In this document: piece after piece, positions 30,498 to 40,241 of the stretch
Layout: each line of letters starts with the position of its first letter
How positions within the stretch are numbered: position 1 is the stretch's first letter
Source of the DNA: Bacteroidales bacterium UBA3844
GTDB lineage: Bacteria > Bacteroidota > Bacteroidia > Bacteroidales > Paludibacteraceae
Assembly: GCA_002392915.1 (NCBI GenBank)
Contig: DGHQ01000059.1
Coordinates: 158,028 to 222,027, forward strand
Length of the DNA stretch: 64,000 nt
Direction of reading: 5' to 3'
Notes under the pieces: generated by a model
The model's database searches: none
The model's input: only the letters and a program-made list of their open reading frames with translations
Told to the model about the DNA's origin: nothing
Position numbers and translations under genes: made by a program

Positions 30498-30648
30498 TTC
30501 ATAATTCGTAATGCGTAATTGTTGGGACAAAACACAAATCTGATGATTCAACCTCTTGTAGATACGCACGGTCGTGCGTCTCATGATTATCCCATTGTTT
30601 AGATTGCACCCACAATTACGAATTACGCATTAAGCATTACGAATTAAA
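30495..30648. repeat. MITE-like element between convergent genes
   Basis: Inverted ~30-bp ends (left TAATTCGTAATGCGTAATTGT type at 30495-30527, right at 30609-30648) enclose ~80 bases with a central hairpin ACGCAC-GGTC-GTGCGT (30573-30590). A half copy of the end sequence also lies at 29687-29705. It covers the 3' ends of both neighbours and probably acts as their terminator. Confidence 0.55.
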
Positions 30649-30649
30649 T

Positions 30650-30982
30650 TCAATTTCCCCTCTTCGCCTTATGACCAAGTTTTTTCAGGCACTCCACAGC
30701 AGCGTCACGCTTGTCGCCCTGAAGAAGGATCTCCTCCTCACGGTATGAACCACCTGTCGCCAGTTTTTTCTTCAACACGTCAGCAATCTGATGCACCGTC
30801 TCCAAATCACAAGTGAAACCAGAGATGATAGTGGCAGTCTTTCCTCCTCTACCCTTCTTTTCAAAACTAACAATCAAATTCTGAGAATCAACTTTCTCAT
30901 CCACCTTTTTCTCTACAACCGGTTCTGCATCTCCCTGTGGCAATGTGCCTTTAAGCGCTGATAGCGAATCTTTCCAATCCAT
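30650..30982 (-). CDS. SUI1/eIF1-like translation factor (YciH family)
   Basis: 110 residues. The SUI1 domain spans ~35-110 with the basic motif GRGGKTATIISGF (44-56), LKKKLATGGSYREEEILLQGD and a final KKLGHKAKRGN. Bacterial YciH proteins bind the small ribosomal subunit and can influence initiation fidelity; non-essential. Convergent with the DUF6794 gene. Confidence 0.9.
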   Translation of the reverse strand: MDWKDSLSALKGTLPQGDAEPVVEKKVDEKVDSQNLIVSFEKKGRGGKTATIISGFTCDLETVHQIADVLKKKLATGGSYREEEILLQGDKRDAAVECLKKLGHKAKRGN

Positions 30983-31186
30983 ATAATTAATTTATGTATT
31001 TCGTTTCTGTCTTTCAAAAACAAAAATACACGTTTTGAAGAAAAACTAAAATTTCAAACCGCTTCTTTTATTTTAGAAACATTAAAATCCATAAGACTTC
31101 ATTTATGTTAAAAACATTTTAAGACAAATCACGCAAAAAGAAAAATAAAATCTTAAATTTGCGAAATTGGTATAATGGAACATATT

Positions 31187-31798
31187 ATGAAGATTATTTG
31201 TATAGGTTGGAACTATGGTTCCCACAATGCAGAATTATATAAAGAGGAGAAGAAAGAGCCAGTGCTTTTTCTGAAGCCAGAGACATCACTTCTCCGAGAA
31301 AACAAACCGTTCTATCTGCCCGATTTTTCACAACAGGTAGAGCATGAGGCGGAACTGGTGATGAGGATCGGCAAGATGGGAAAGAACATCGGAGTCAAAT
31401 TTGCAGAGCGTTATATCGATGCAATCACCATCGGAGTCGACTTTACAGCACGTGACCTACAGGCTGCGGCAAAAAAAGCCGGTGCACCATGGGATATAAG
31501 CAAAGGTTTTGACAATTCCGCGCCAATAGGAGAATTCATAGACAAAAGCAAATTTACAGATTTACAGAACATTAATTTTAGTCTAAGCAAGAATGGCAAT
31601 ATAGTGCAGACAGGCAACAGCGGAGATATGATCACGTCGATAGCGGAAATTGTATCGTTGGCGAGCAAATATTTCACCTTGAAGACGGGAGATTTGATTT
31701 TCACAGGCACGCCAAGCGGAGTGGGCAAAGTGGAGATCGGAGACGAGATCAAAGGATTCATCGAAGGCCAGGAATTGCTTAAATTCAGTGTCAAATAA
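31187..31798 (+). CDS. Fumarylacetoacetate hydrolase-family protein
   Basis: 203 residues from ATG 31187 (MKIICIGWNYGSH). An in-frame ATG at 31175 is only ~10 bases after the likely start site of the TAAATTTG promoter, so the second is preferred. Metal-binding acids appear in VEHEAELV (E54, E56) and ITIGVDFTARDLQ; GTPSGVG is the conserved end motif. Family members cleave or decarboxylate acylpyruvate-type substrates; bacterial short forms are often acylpyruvases. The precise substrate cannot be read from sequence. Confidence 0.85.
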   Translation: MKIICIGWNYGSHNAELYKEEKKEPVLFLKPETSLLRENKPFYLPDFSQQVEHEAELVMRIGKMGKNIGVKFAERYIDAITIGVDFTARDLQAAAKKAGAPWDISKGFDNSAPIGEFIDKSKFTDLQNINFSLSKNGNIVQTGNSGDMITSIAEIVSLASKYFTLKTGDLIFTGTPSGVGKVEIGDEIKGFIEGQELLKFSVK

Positions 31799-31818
31799 CA
31801 AACAAATAACAAAATTGA

Positions 31819-34800
31819 ATGATTATGAAGTCATTAAAAAATATATTCACGTACACGATTGCGATGACATTGGCATCAATGAGTGTTGCCAGTGCGCAGA
31901 ATCTGCGTACATACACCGACAAATCAGTATTGTCGAGCGGGAAAACAGTAAAGATTCGAGTGCAGGAGGAAGGTTTATACTCATTCACATACGACGAGTT
32001 GCGTGAGATGGGATTTTCCAACCCTAAGAATGTGCACCTACGCGGATACGGAGGCGAATTGCTGAACGAAGATTTCACAGAAAGTAATCTTTACGTCGAC
32101 GATTTGACCGACCAACCTGTTGTGGATTTAGGAGACAAAATCGCATTTTATCTAAGAGGTGTTGTGGGGTTGACAAAAATAAACGCATCTGCCACCAACA
32201 ATATCGGCATAACAGAAAACTACACGTCTGATTATTCCTACTATTTTCTTCATGAGGAGAATACTGAGGCAAAAAGAATCGAGTTTGCTGAGGAATTAGC
32301 AGAAGACAGCATAAAAGAGACTACCTATACAGCTATCAAATGGCAAAAATTTGACGACATCAACGTCGCCAAAACAGGAAGAAACTGGTATGGGAACAAA
32401 TTCAGCAACGGAGACAGCAAAACCTTCACATTCTCCTTCACCAATCTAATCGCAGGAGAGACGGGAAGAATCTACAGCAATGTGATGTCGTCATCGTCTA
32501 TGACAGGAGAATTCAACATCAAAACTGATTTGACAGAGAAATCCGCCACATTTGACAAAATAGTCAAATACGATTTAGGATATGAGAAAATAATGGAAGC
32601 AGAGGTTACACAGACAGCATCTAATTCTATATCAGTCTCATACAAATACACAACAGCATCAACGACAGGAGCCGGATACATCGACTATATAATTGCCGCT
32701 GCCAAATGTAATTTGAGAGGAAATGTCGGCTACCAGATGATTCCAGTTGAGCCAACGACAATAAACAAAAACATCACATATGCAGCATTGAATTCCAATT
32801 CAAACATTCAAGTCTGGGATGTGTCGGAGATCGGAGATATAAAGAGAGTGCCAACAAGATTAAGCAAAGACAGTTTGATTTTTACAGTCAAAACAAGAGA
32901 GTCCGTCGGCAGATACATTATGGTCAACTGGGGAGGAGGATTCCAAACTCCAGAAGTCGTTGGAAATGTAGACAACCAGAATCTACATGCGCTTAAGAAT
33001 ATCGAGTATATAGTAGTCACAAATCCAGAATTTATAAATCAAGCCAAAGATATAGCAGAGTTCCATCAAAAAGAGGATGGAATGAGCGTCGCAGTTGTCA
33101 CAACCGACCAAGTGTACAATGAATTTTCAAGCGGAACACCAGACCCAACAGCAATCAGAGCCTTCATGAAGATGCTTTGGGACAAAGCCGCCAAGTCGGA
33201 ATACGGAGTATACCCACAATATCTGTTGTTGATGGGAGACGGAACATACGACAACAGAGGCATTCTAAAGATGAATGACAACAACAAAATACTGACATAT
33301 CAATCTGTCAAATCCCTGAACGAAACATCAAGTTTCTCATGCGACGACTATTTCGGATATGTTGAAGATGGCTCATTCGGGTACAACAATCTATATACAA
33401 ACAAGCGTATAAATATTGGAGTAGGCAGATTCCCAATCTCAAAAGCAGAGCAAGCAGAAAATCTTGTCAACAAAGTAAAGCAATACTATGCGTTAGGTCC
33501 TGGCGAATGGAAGACAAAAATCCTTGCGTTGGCAGACGATAACGACGAGCAGACGTCATCTTCAGGTTATCACTCATTTTCAACCCATCAAGAAGAAGCC
33601 ATTTCAACACTTGAGGATACAGAGCCAAGAATGAATGTGACTCGTTTCTATTGGGACAACTTCAATTGTGACATGAGCGGAGGAGCCCGCAGATACCCAG
33701 AGGTCACAGCTGCTATAACAAAGAAATTTACTGAAGGATCATTAATTTTCAACTATTTAGGACATAGTTCATACAATGCGATCAGCGCCGAGCACTCATA
33801 TTCAATATCACAAGTGCAGTCGATATATAATAAAATATATCCTGTATGGTTTGCTGGAAGCTGTAATCTGTCTCAATACGACGATTTCAGATCGAGTTTT
33901 GGAGAGGAGATAATGCTCAATCCTAACGGAGGAGCTATTGCGTCTATCGGTGCCGTACGAACAGCCTACGCATCACCTAATTTATCATTAGACAAAGATT
34001 TTCTAAGACAAGCATTCAATCCAGAGAACGAATACCGCTTAGGCAAAATCTACAGAGCCGCCAAAACAGCAAGAGGACAAGACTCCAACAAAATGGTTTA
34101 TATTTTGTTGGGAGACCCAGGTCTGAAACTAAAAGTACCTGAGCTTAATTTGGTAATAGACTCTATTGTTGTTTTGAATACGGATGGCACTGTCGTCAAG
34201 TCTGACACACTGAAAGCACTATCAAAAGTGAAGATTTCTTGTCACGTTGAAGATGAGGCAGGCAATATAATGAAGCAATTCAATGGTATTGTAAATGCCA
34301 CACTCAAAGACAAAGAGGTTAAAGCCTTCACCAAAGGAAATAAAAACGGCATCAATCCATTCACCTATTATGATCGTCAGAGCACCCTATATTCAGGATC
34401 GACAATTGTGACCAATGGTGTCTTCGAACTACAAATTATCATTCCAAAAGACATCAACTACAATGTCGACTATGGAAGACTATCAATGTATGCTTACGAC
34501 GAGCATAATGGTTGGGATGCGATGGGAGCAAATGAAAATCTATTAGTTGGAGGAAGTGCATCAGATGTCGAGCCAGACAATGTGGGTCCAAGCATCACTT
34601 TAACTACAAATGGAGATAAATATAAGGATGGATACAAAGTCAATCCAAACCCTATGATTTTTGTAGACTTGTCTGATAATAGTGGAATAAATGCAACCGG
34701 AAGTAGTATCGGACATAATATAACATTGACAATTGATGACAACACAAAAAATGTTATATCTCTAAATTCATACTTCAAATACAATACTGCAAGTTGTACG

Positions 34801-35229
34801 GAAGGAAGAGTGGAATACCACATAGAAGAAGTATTGAATGAAGGCTGGCACACAATCAAAATCAAAGCCTGGGACTTGCAAAGCAATTCATCTGAATCTA
34901 CATTAAGAATCTATGTAAACGAAAACTTGGCTCCTGAGATTGAAACACTGACAGTCTACCCTAACCCGGCAAAAGACAAATTCGTATCGTATATAAAGAC
35001 AAACAGACCAGACGAGGTTCAAACAGTCGAATGTACATTGTCGGAATTGTCAGGCAGAGAAATTTTAAGACAAGAACTGAAAGACAAACCTGTAGACGGC
35101 ACTTGGGAAATAGAATGGAATCTAAATGGAAGAGTGTCCCCAGGTCTATACATATTAAATGTACGTGTCGCTACTGAGAAATCAGATTTCACAGAAAAAA
35201 CAGAAAAAGTTCTGGTTGTTTCACAATAA
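31819..35229 (+). CDS. porU: Type IX secretion sortase PorU, copy 1
   Basis: 1136 residues with a signal peptide (ends SMSVASAQ). The N-terminal beta domain (KSVLSSGKTVKIRVQEEGLYSF) is followed by the gingipain-like C25 catalytic domain: catalytic His at ~649 in NYLGHSSYN and Cys at ~682 in WFAGSCNLSQYDDF. Their spacing of 33 and positions suit PorU, whose nucleophile in Porphyromonas gingivalis is Cys690. The C-terminus has a YPNPAKD type-A sorting-like domain (about 1050-1136). PorU removes the C-terminal signal of secreted proteins and attaches them to the cell surface. Start 31819 or 31825. A second porU follows directly. Confidence 0.92.
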   Translation: MIMKSLKNIFTYTIAMTLASMSVASAQNLRTYTDKSVLSSGKTVKIRVQEEGLYSFTYDELREMGFSNPKNVHLRGYGGELLNEDFTESNLYVDDLTDQPVVDLGDKIAFYLRGVVGLTKINASATNNIGITENYTSDYSYYFLHEENTEAKRIEFAEELAEDSIKETTYTAIKWQKFDDINVAKTGRNWYGNKFSNGDSKTFTFSFTNLIAGETGRIYSNVMSSSSMTGEFNIKTDLTEKSATFDKIVKYDLGYEKIMEAEVTQTASNSISVSYKYTTASTTGAGYIDYIIAAAKCNLRGNVGYQMIPVEPTTINKNITYAALNSNSNIQVWDVSEIGDIKRVPTRLSKDSLIFTVKTRESVGRYIMVNWGGGFQTPEVVGNVDNQNLHALKNIEYIVVTNPEFINQAKDIAEFHQKEDGMSVAVVTTDQVYNEFSSGTPDPTAIRAFMKMLWDKAAKSEYGVYPQYLLLMGDGTYDNRGILKMNDNNKILTYQSVKSLNETSSFSCDDYFGYVEDGSFGYNNLYTNKRINIGVGRFPISKAEQAENLVNKVKQYYALGPGEWKTKILALADDNDEQTSSSGYHSFSTHQEEAISTLEDTEPRMNVTRFYWDNFNCDMSGGARRYPEVTAAITKKFTEGSLIFNYLGHSSYNAISAEHSYSISQVQSIYNKIYPVWFAGSCNLSQYDDFRSSFGEEIMLNPNGGAIASIGAVRTAYASPNLSLDKDFLRQAFNPENEYRLGKIYRAAKTARGQDSNKMVYILLGDPGLKLKVPELNLVIDSIVVLNTDGTVVKSDTLKALSKVKISCHVEDEAGNIMKQFNGIVNATLKDKEVKAFTKGNKNGINPFTYYDRQSTLYSGSTIVTNGVFELQIIIPKDINYNVDYGRLSMYAYDEHNGWDAMGANENLLVGGSASDVEPDNVGPSITLTTNGDKYKDGYKVNPNPMIFVDLSDNSGINATGSSIGHNITLTIDDNTKNVISLNSYFKYNTASCTEGRVEYHIEEVLNEGWHTIKIKAWDLQSNSSESTLRIYVNENLAPEIETLTVYPNPAKDKFVSYIKTNRPDEVQTVECTLSELSGREILRQELKDKPVDGTWEIEWNLNGRVSPGLYILNVRVATEKSDFTEKTEKVLVVSQ

Positions 35230-35295
35230 ATAGTTTTTACCATACGTTAAATGGGCAGATAGAATAAAAATTTCTATCTGCCTAATTTTTTTGTT

Positions 35296-38200
35296 ATGGA
35301 TAAATTATTCAAACTAATAACAACATGCTTGTTAGCAATCATATCGACTTCATTAAACGAAGTCAGAGCCCAAGACCTACGATCATACACAAACAAATCG
35401 GTATTGTCGAGCGGTAAAACAGTGAAGATACGAGTTCAAGAAGAAGGAATTTACTCTTTTTCTTACGATGAATTACGCAATATGGGATTTTCCAACCCTA
35501 AAAATGTGCACCTACGCGGGTATGGAGGCGAATTGCTTAATGAAGATTTCACAGAAAGCAACCATTACATCGACGATTTGACCGACCAACCAGTTGTGGA
35601 TTTGGGAGATAGAGTCGCATTCTATCTAAGAGGAGTTGTGAAACTTACAAAAGCAAACAATTCAACCACCAACAATATCGGCATTACAGACAACTACACT
35701 TCTGACTATTCCTATTATTTTCTACACGAGGAAAACACTGAAGCAAAGAGAATTGAATTTGCAGACAAGTTGACAGAAAATGACACAAAAGAAACGACTT
35801 ACACAGCCATCGGATATCTGAATTTTACCGATATAAACATAGGTAAAACCGGAAGAATATGGTATGGAAGCAAGTTCAGTAATGATGACAGCAAAAAATT
35901 CACAATTAAATTCAACAACCTGGTTAACAATGATACAGCTTGGATACACAGCAAAATAATGTCGTCTTCCTCAAAACCAGGATATTTTCACATTTCAACC
36001 AATTTAACAGACATAACCCAAAAAATAGATCAGTTAGACAAAGACAGAGATAAAAACATTTTTGGAAAAGAAATGATTGTCGACTTTTCAATCCGCAACC
36101 AATATTCAGACAATCTATCATTCACTTGCCAGTACAACACAGACGCAATCACAGGAGCAGGATATATCGACTATATAATAGCCGCAGCAAAATGCCACTT
36201 AAAAAGCAACGTAGATTACCAAATGATCCCAGTAAGTTCATCTTATATAGACACAAACATCACCTACGCAGCATTAAATTCAAACTCCAGCATTCAGGTT
36301 TGGGATGTGTCGGAAATTGAAGATGTCAAAAGAGTACCAACAAGAATGAATAAAGACAGTCTTATATTCACAATCAAAACAAGACCAACTATCGGCAGAT
36401 ACATCATGGTCAACTGGAACGCCGAGTTCAAAAGGCCAGAGATTGTGGGAAATGTAGACAACCAAAATCTCCATGCACTTAAGGACATCGAATATGTTGT
36501 GGTCACAAATTCAGAGTTCATCAACCAAGCCAAAGAAATAGCCGATTTTCATAAACAAGAGGATGGCATGAGCGTTGCGGTTGTCACTTCCGACCAAGTA
36601 TTCAATGAATTCTCAAGCGGAACACCAGATCCTACAGCCATCAGAGCATTCATGAAAATGTTATGGGACAGAGCCGCAAAATCAAAATACGGACTTTATC
36701 CACAATATCTGTTATTAATTGGGGACGGAACATACGACAACAGAGGAATATATAAAATTACAGACTACAATAAAATGCTGACATACCAATCCGTTGAATC
36801 ATTAAACGAATCTTACAGCTACTCATGCGACGACTATTTCGGATATCTAGAAGACAGCACATTTGGTTACAACAAATTACATATGAACAAAAGGATGAAC
36901 ATCGGTGTTGGCAGATTCCCTGTTTCAAAAACAAGTCAAGCAGAAAATCTTGTCAACAAAGTCAAACAATACTATGCATCAGAGCCAGGCGAATGGAAAA
37001 CAAAAATCCTTGCACTTGCAGATGACAACGAAGAAGCACAATCATCTTTTAACTATCACTTATTTCTGCGCCAACAAGAAGAAGCGATAAGCACAATAAA
37101 CGATACAGAATCAAGGATGAATATCTCCCGTATCTACTGGGACAACTTCACTTGTGACATGAGCGTAGGATCACGAAGATATCCCGATGTGACTGCCGGA
37201 ATAACAAAGAAATTCAATGAAGGAGCATTGATTTTCAACTATCTCGGCCATGGTTCATACAATGCCATCAGTACAGAACATGCATATTCTATCTCACAAT
37301 TAAATAATATCTACAACAAGATATACCCCGTGTGGTTTGCTGGCAGCTGCAATGTTTCTCAGTATGACGATTTCAGAAATAGTTTCGGAGAAGAAATCGT
37401 TCTAAATCCCAATGGAGGAGCGATCGCGTCTATAGGTGCTGCACGTACGGCATACTCCGATCAAAACCTGTCGTTGGACAAGAATTTTCTTAAACAACTA
37501 TTTAATCCAGAGAACGAATACCGTTTAGGGAAAATATACAGAGCCGCTAAAACAGCAAACGGATCAGATTTCAACAAAATGGTTTATATCCTATTGGGAG
37601 ATCCAGGGATAAAACTTAAAGTGCCAGAACTTAATCTGGTAGTCGATTCAATAATCACTTTGAAGAGAGATGGCACCGTCTCCAAGGCAGACACACTAAA
37701 AGCACTATCCAGAGAAAAATTCTTTTGTCATGTTGAAGACGAGACAGGCAACACATTGACACAGTTCAATGGAATTGTGAACGCCACACTCAAAGACAAA
37801 GAGATAAAAATAAAAACAAAAGCAAATAAAACTCTGACAGTTAAAGAAACCCAGCCTAATGGCAGTGTTATAGATGTCACAAAACAAGCAGACCCGTTCA
37901 CATACTACGAACACAAAAGCATTCTGTATTCCGGATCTACTGTAGTGACTGATGGCAAATTTGAGATTCAAATGATTATACCAAAAGACATCAACTATAA
38001 AGTAGAATACGGAAGGCTGTCAATGTATGCGTATGATGAAAACAACGGCTGGGATGCCATGGGCTCAAACGACAGTTTTCTAATCGGAGGCAGTGCGTCA
38101 GATGTGGAGTCAGACAATATAGGACCGAACATCTCATTGACAACAAACGGCAATAAATACAAAGATGGATATAATGTAAATCCAAACCCGATGATATATG

Positions 38201-38772
38201 TGGAATTATCTGATGCAAGCGGAATAAATGTCACTGGCAGCAGTGTCGGACATAACATAACTCTGATCATTGATGACGACACTAAAAATGTCATTTCTCT
38301 AAATTCCTACTTCAAATACAATATTGGAAGTTGTACTGAAGGAAAAGTAGAATATCACATAGGAAAAAATTTGAGTGAAGGATGGCATACAATCAAAGTA
38401 AAAGCATGGGATTTGCAAAACAACTCATCAGAATCCTCAATTCGAATCTTTGTAACAGAAAAAATAGCGCCGGAAATAGACATTCTGACAGTCTGCCCTA
38501 ATCCAGCAAAGGATAATTTCACTGTTTTTATAAAAACTAACAGACCAGACGAAGTCCAAACCATAGAATGTTCATTGATTGATTTGTCTGGCAGAGAAAT
38601 TTCAAAAAAAGAGTTGAAAGATAAGCAAACTGATGGATTTTGGAAGATTGAATGGAATCTTAATGAAAAAGGCAAAGTTGCATCAGGTTTATACTTTTTA
38701 CGCGTCAGAATAGCCACAGAAAAATCTAATTTTGCAGAAAAAACAGAAAAAATAATGGTAATTGCACAATAA
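35296..38772 (+). CDS. porU: Type IX secretion sortase PorU, copy 2
   Basis: 1158 residues, clearly a tandem duplicate of the preceding gene along its whole length. Signal peptide ends SLNEVRAQ. Catalytic His ~652 (NYLGHGSYN) and Cys ~685 (WFAGSCNVSQYDDF) are both intact. Differences are scattered, plus an insertion of about 15 residues near 840-870 (around TVKETQPNGSVIDVTK) relative to copy 1. C-terminal CPNPAKD domain present. Followed 52 bases later by porV. Two intact sortases could have different client proteins, or one may be a processing backup. Confidence 0.92.
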   Translation: MDKLFKLITTCLLAIISTSLNEVRAQDLRSYTNKSVLSSGKTVKIRVQEEGIYSFSYDELRNMGFSNPKNVHLRGYGGELLNEDFTESNHYIDDLTDQPVVDLGDRVAFYLRGVVKLTKANNSTTNNIGITDNYTSDYSYYFLHEENTEAKRIEFADKLTENDTKETTYTAIGYLNFTDINIGKTGRIWYGSKFSNDDSKKFTIKFNNLVNNDTAWIHSKIMSSSSKPGYFHISTNLTDITQKIDQLDKDRDKNIFGKEMIVDFSIRNQYSDNLSFTCQYNTDAITGAGYIDYIIAAAKCHLKSNVDYQMIPVSSSYIDTNITYAALNSNSSIQVWDVSEIEDVKRVPTRMNKDSLIFTIKTRPTIGRYIMVNWNAEFKRPEIVGNVDNQNLHALKDIEYVVVTNSEFINQAKEIADFHKQEDGMSVAVVTSDQVFNEFSSGTPDPTAIRAFMKMLWDRAAKSKYGLYPQYLLLIGDGTYDNRGIYKITDYNKMLTYQSVESLNESYSYSCDDYFGYLEDSTFGYNKLHMNKRMNIGVGRFPVSKTSQAENLVNKVKQYYASEPGEWKTKILALADDNEEAQSSFNYHLFLRQQEEAISTINDTESRMNISRIYWDNFTCDMSVGSRRYPDVTAGITKKFNEGALIFNYLGHGSYNAISTEHAYSISQLNNIYNKIYPVWFAGSCNVSQYDDFRNSFGEEIVLNPNGGAIASIGAARTAYSDQNLSLDKNFLKQLFNPENEYRLGKIYRAAKTANGSDFNKMVYILLGDPGIKLKVPELNLVVDSIITLKRDGTVSKADTLKALSREKFFCHVEDETGNTLTQFNGIVNATLKDKEIKIKTKANKTLTVKETQPNGSVIDVTKQADPFTYYEHKSILYSGSTVVTDGKFEIQMIIPKDINYKVEYGRLSMYAYDENNGWDAMGSNDSFLIGGSASDVESDNIGPNISLTTNGNKYKDGYNVNPNPMIYVELSDASGINVTGSSVGHNITLIIDDDTKNVISLNSYFKYNIGSCTEGKVEYHIGKNLSEGWHTIKVKAWDLQNNSSESSIRIFVTEKIAPEIDILTVCPNPAKDNFTVFIKTNRPDEVQTIECSLIDLSGREISKKELKDKQTDGFWKIEWNLNEKGKVASGLYFLRVRIATEKSNFAEKTEKIMVIAQ

Positions 38773-38824
38773 ATAGTAATATTGCACGTTAAATGAGTAG
38801 AAAAAGCTAAAATAGAATAGATAG

Positions 38825-40039
38825 ATGAAAAGAATAAAAGTAAGTTTGGTAGGAACAGCCATGATGCTATCCGTATTGAGTGTAAGTGCAGAAAGCAAAG
38901 GCGATTACTTCAACCCTTTACAGACTGCAATACCTTCTTTGAGTATTGCCCCTGATGCAAGAGGTGGTGGTATGGGAGATGTTGGAGCCGCGACATCTGC
39001 CGACATTTTTTCTCAATATTGGAATCCTTCAAAATACGCGACTATGGAAGGTAAAGGAGGAGTAGCTATATCATACACTCCTTGGTTGAGAAATATTGTA
39101 AACGATATCAATTTAGCATATTTGGCTGGCTACTATAAATTAGACGACAAGCAGGCCCTGTCAGCATCTTTGAGATATTTCTCTTACGGAGAGATCAACT
39201 TGACAGACATGCCTGGCCCATCAGGAGAAGTAATCTCACAAGGCACAGCTAATCCATATGAAATGGCGTTCGACGCTGCATATTCCCGTGCACTTAGCCA
39301 GTATTGGAACGCCTCTGTTGCGTTAAGATTCATTTTATCCGATTTGATGAACGGTGTGGTAGACGAGCAGTCTTACAATGCCGCGAAGTCAGTTGCAGCC
39401 GACATTTCTGCTTTCTACAGTCGTCCATTTGATTTGTCAGACAAGAGAGTAGCAAAATTGAATATCGGTACCAACATCTCAAACATCGGCGCTAAACCAA
39501 CATACGACGACGGAGCGACATATCAGTATCTCCCAACAAATTGGAGATTGGGTGTCAATTATGAATTTCCAATCGATGCCTACAACAAATTCTCTGTATC
39601 ATTCGACATCAACAAGCTTTTAGTACCAACAACTCCTCTTGAAAGTGACTACGAGACCAGGGAGGAATACGAAAATGCTTTGGATGAATACCGTAATCAT
39701 GGTACAATCAAAGGAATCTTCAAATCATTTGGTGATTCAGGTGGATTCGGAGAGGAAATGAAAGAAATCACATGGAGCTTGGGTGGAGAATACTCCTACA
39801 GAGATATGTTTATGGCTCGCTTCGGATATTTTCACGAAAATGAGACAAAAGGAAACAGAAAATATTTTGCAGCCGGAATAGGATTCAAAATGAGAGTGTT
39901 TGAGATCAATGCCGCATATCTAATCGCGTCTCATTCTAGTGCGAACTGTCCACTTGACAGAACATTGCGTTTTTCTCTTGGATTCAATTTCGACGGAATG
40001 AAGAAATTGATTGACAATTCTGAATCTTCTGCAGAATAA
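38825..40039 (+). CDS. porV: Type IX secretion outer-membrane protein PorV
   Basis: 404 residues. Signal peptide, then PSLSIAPDARGGGMGDVGAAT, the conserved start of PorV/LptO beta-barrels, and alternating membrane strands to the end (RTLRFSLGFNFDG). PorV shuttles substrates from the translocon to PorU. The porU-porU-porV order gives a direct functional link. Followed by a GAGACGCAC-type terminator. Confidence 0.93.
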   Translation: MKRIKVSLVGTAMMLSVLSVSAESKGDYFNPLQTAIPSLSIAPDARGGGMGDVGAATSADIFSQYWNPSKYATMEGKGGVAISYTPWLRNIVNDINLAYLAGYYKLDDKQALSASLRYFSYGEINLTDMPGPSGEVISQGTANPYEMAFDAAYSRALSQYWNASVALRFILSDLMNGVVDEQSYNAAKSVAADISAFYSRPFDLSDKRVAKLNIGTNISNIGAKPTYDDGATYQYLPTNWRLGVNYEFPIDAYNKFSVSFDINKLLVPTTPLESDYETREEYENALDEYRNHGTIKGIFKSFGDSGGFGEEMKEITWSLGGEYSYRDMFMARFGYFHENETKGNRKYFAAGIGFKMRVFEINAAYLIASHSSANCPLDRTLRFSLGFNFDGMKKLIDNSESSAE

Positions 40040-40074
40040 CACAAAATCGTTTACAGAGTCAATCATAGATTTGC

Positions 40075-40105
40075 AGAGACGCACATCCGTGCGTCTCTAC
40101 TTTTT
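40075..40105 (+). terminator. Terminator after porV, AGAGACGCAC hairpin
   Basis: AGAGACGCAC-ATCC-GTGCGTCTCT then ACTTTTT. The same GACGCAC-type arms recur in hairpins at 30573 and 54399, a dispersed terminator-like repeat of this genome. Confidence 0.85.
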
Positions 40106-40241
40106 CAAACACTAATCGTATTATCCAGAATACACTGTCAAATTAAAAAAGGAGAAAACTCCACAAATCGTGTTTTTGCACTAAAAAATTTCAAGCTTTG
40201 CATTTTTTCTACTAATTTTGCGAAGCTAAATAGAAAAAAAG

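Noticed and set aside
31819..38772. Tandem porU as gingipain-type secreted proteases rather than sortases
   Set aside because: Length, N-terminal PorU-type domain, adjacency to porV and lack of gingipain adhesin domains favour PorU for both.
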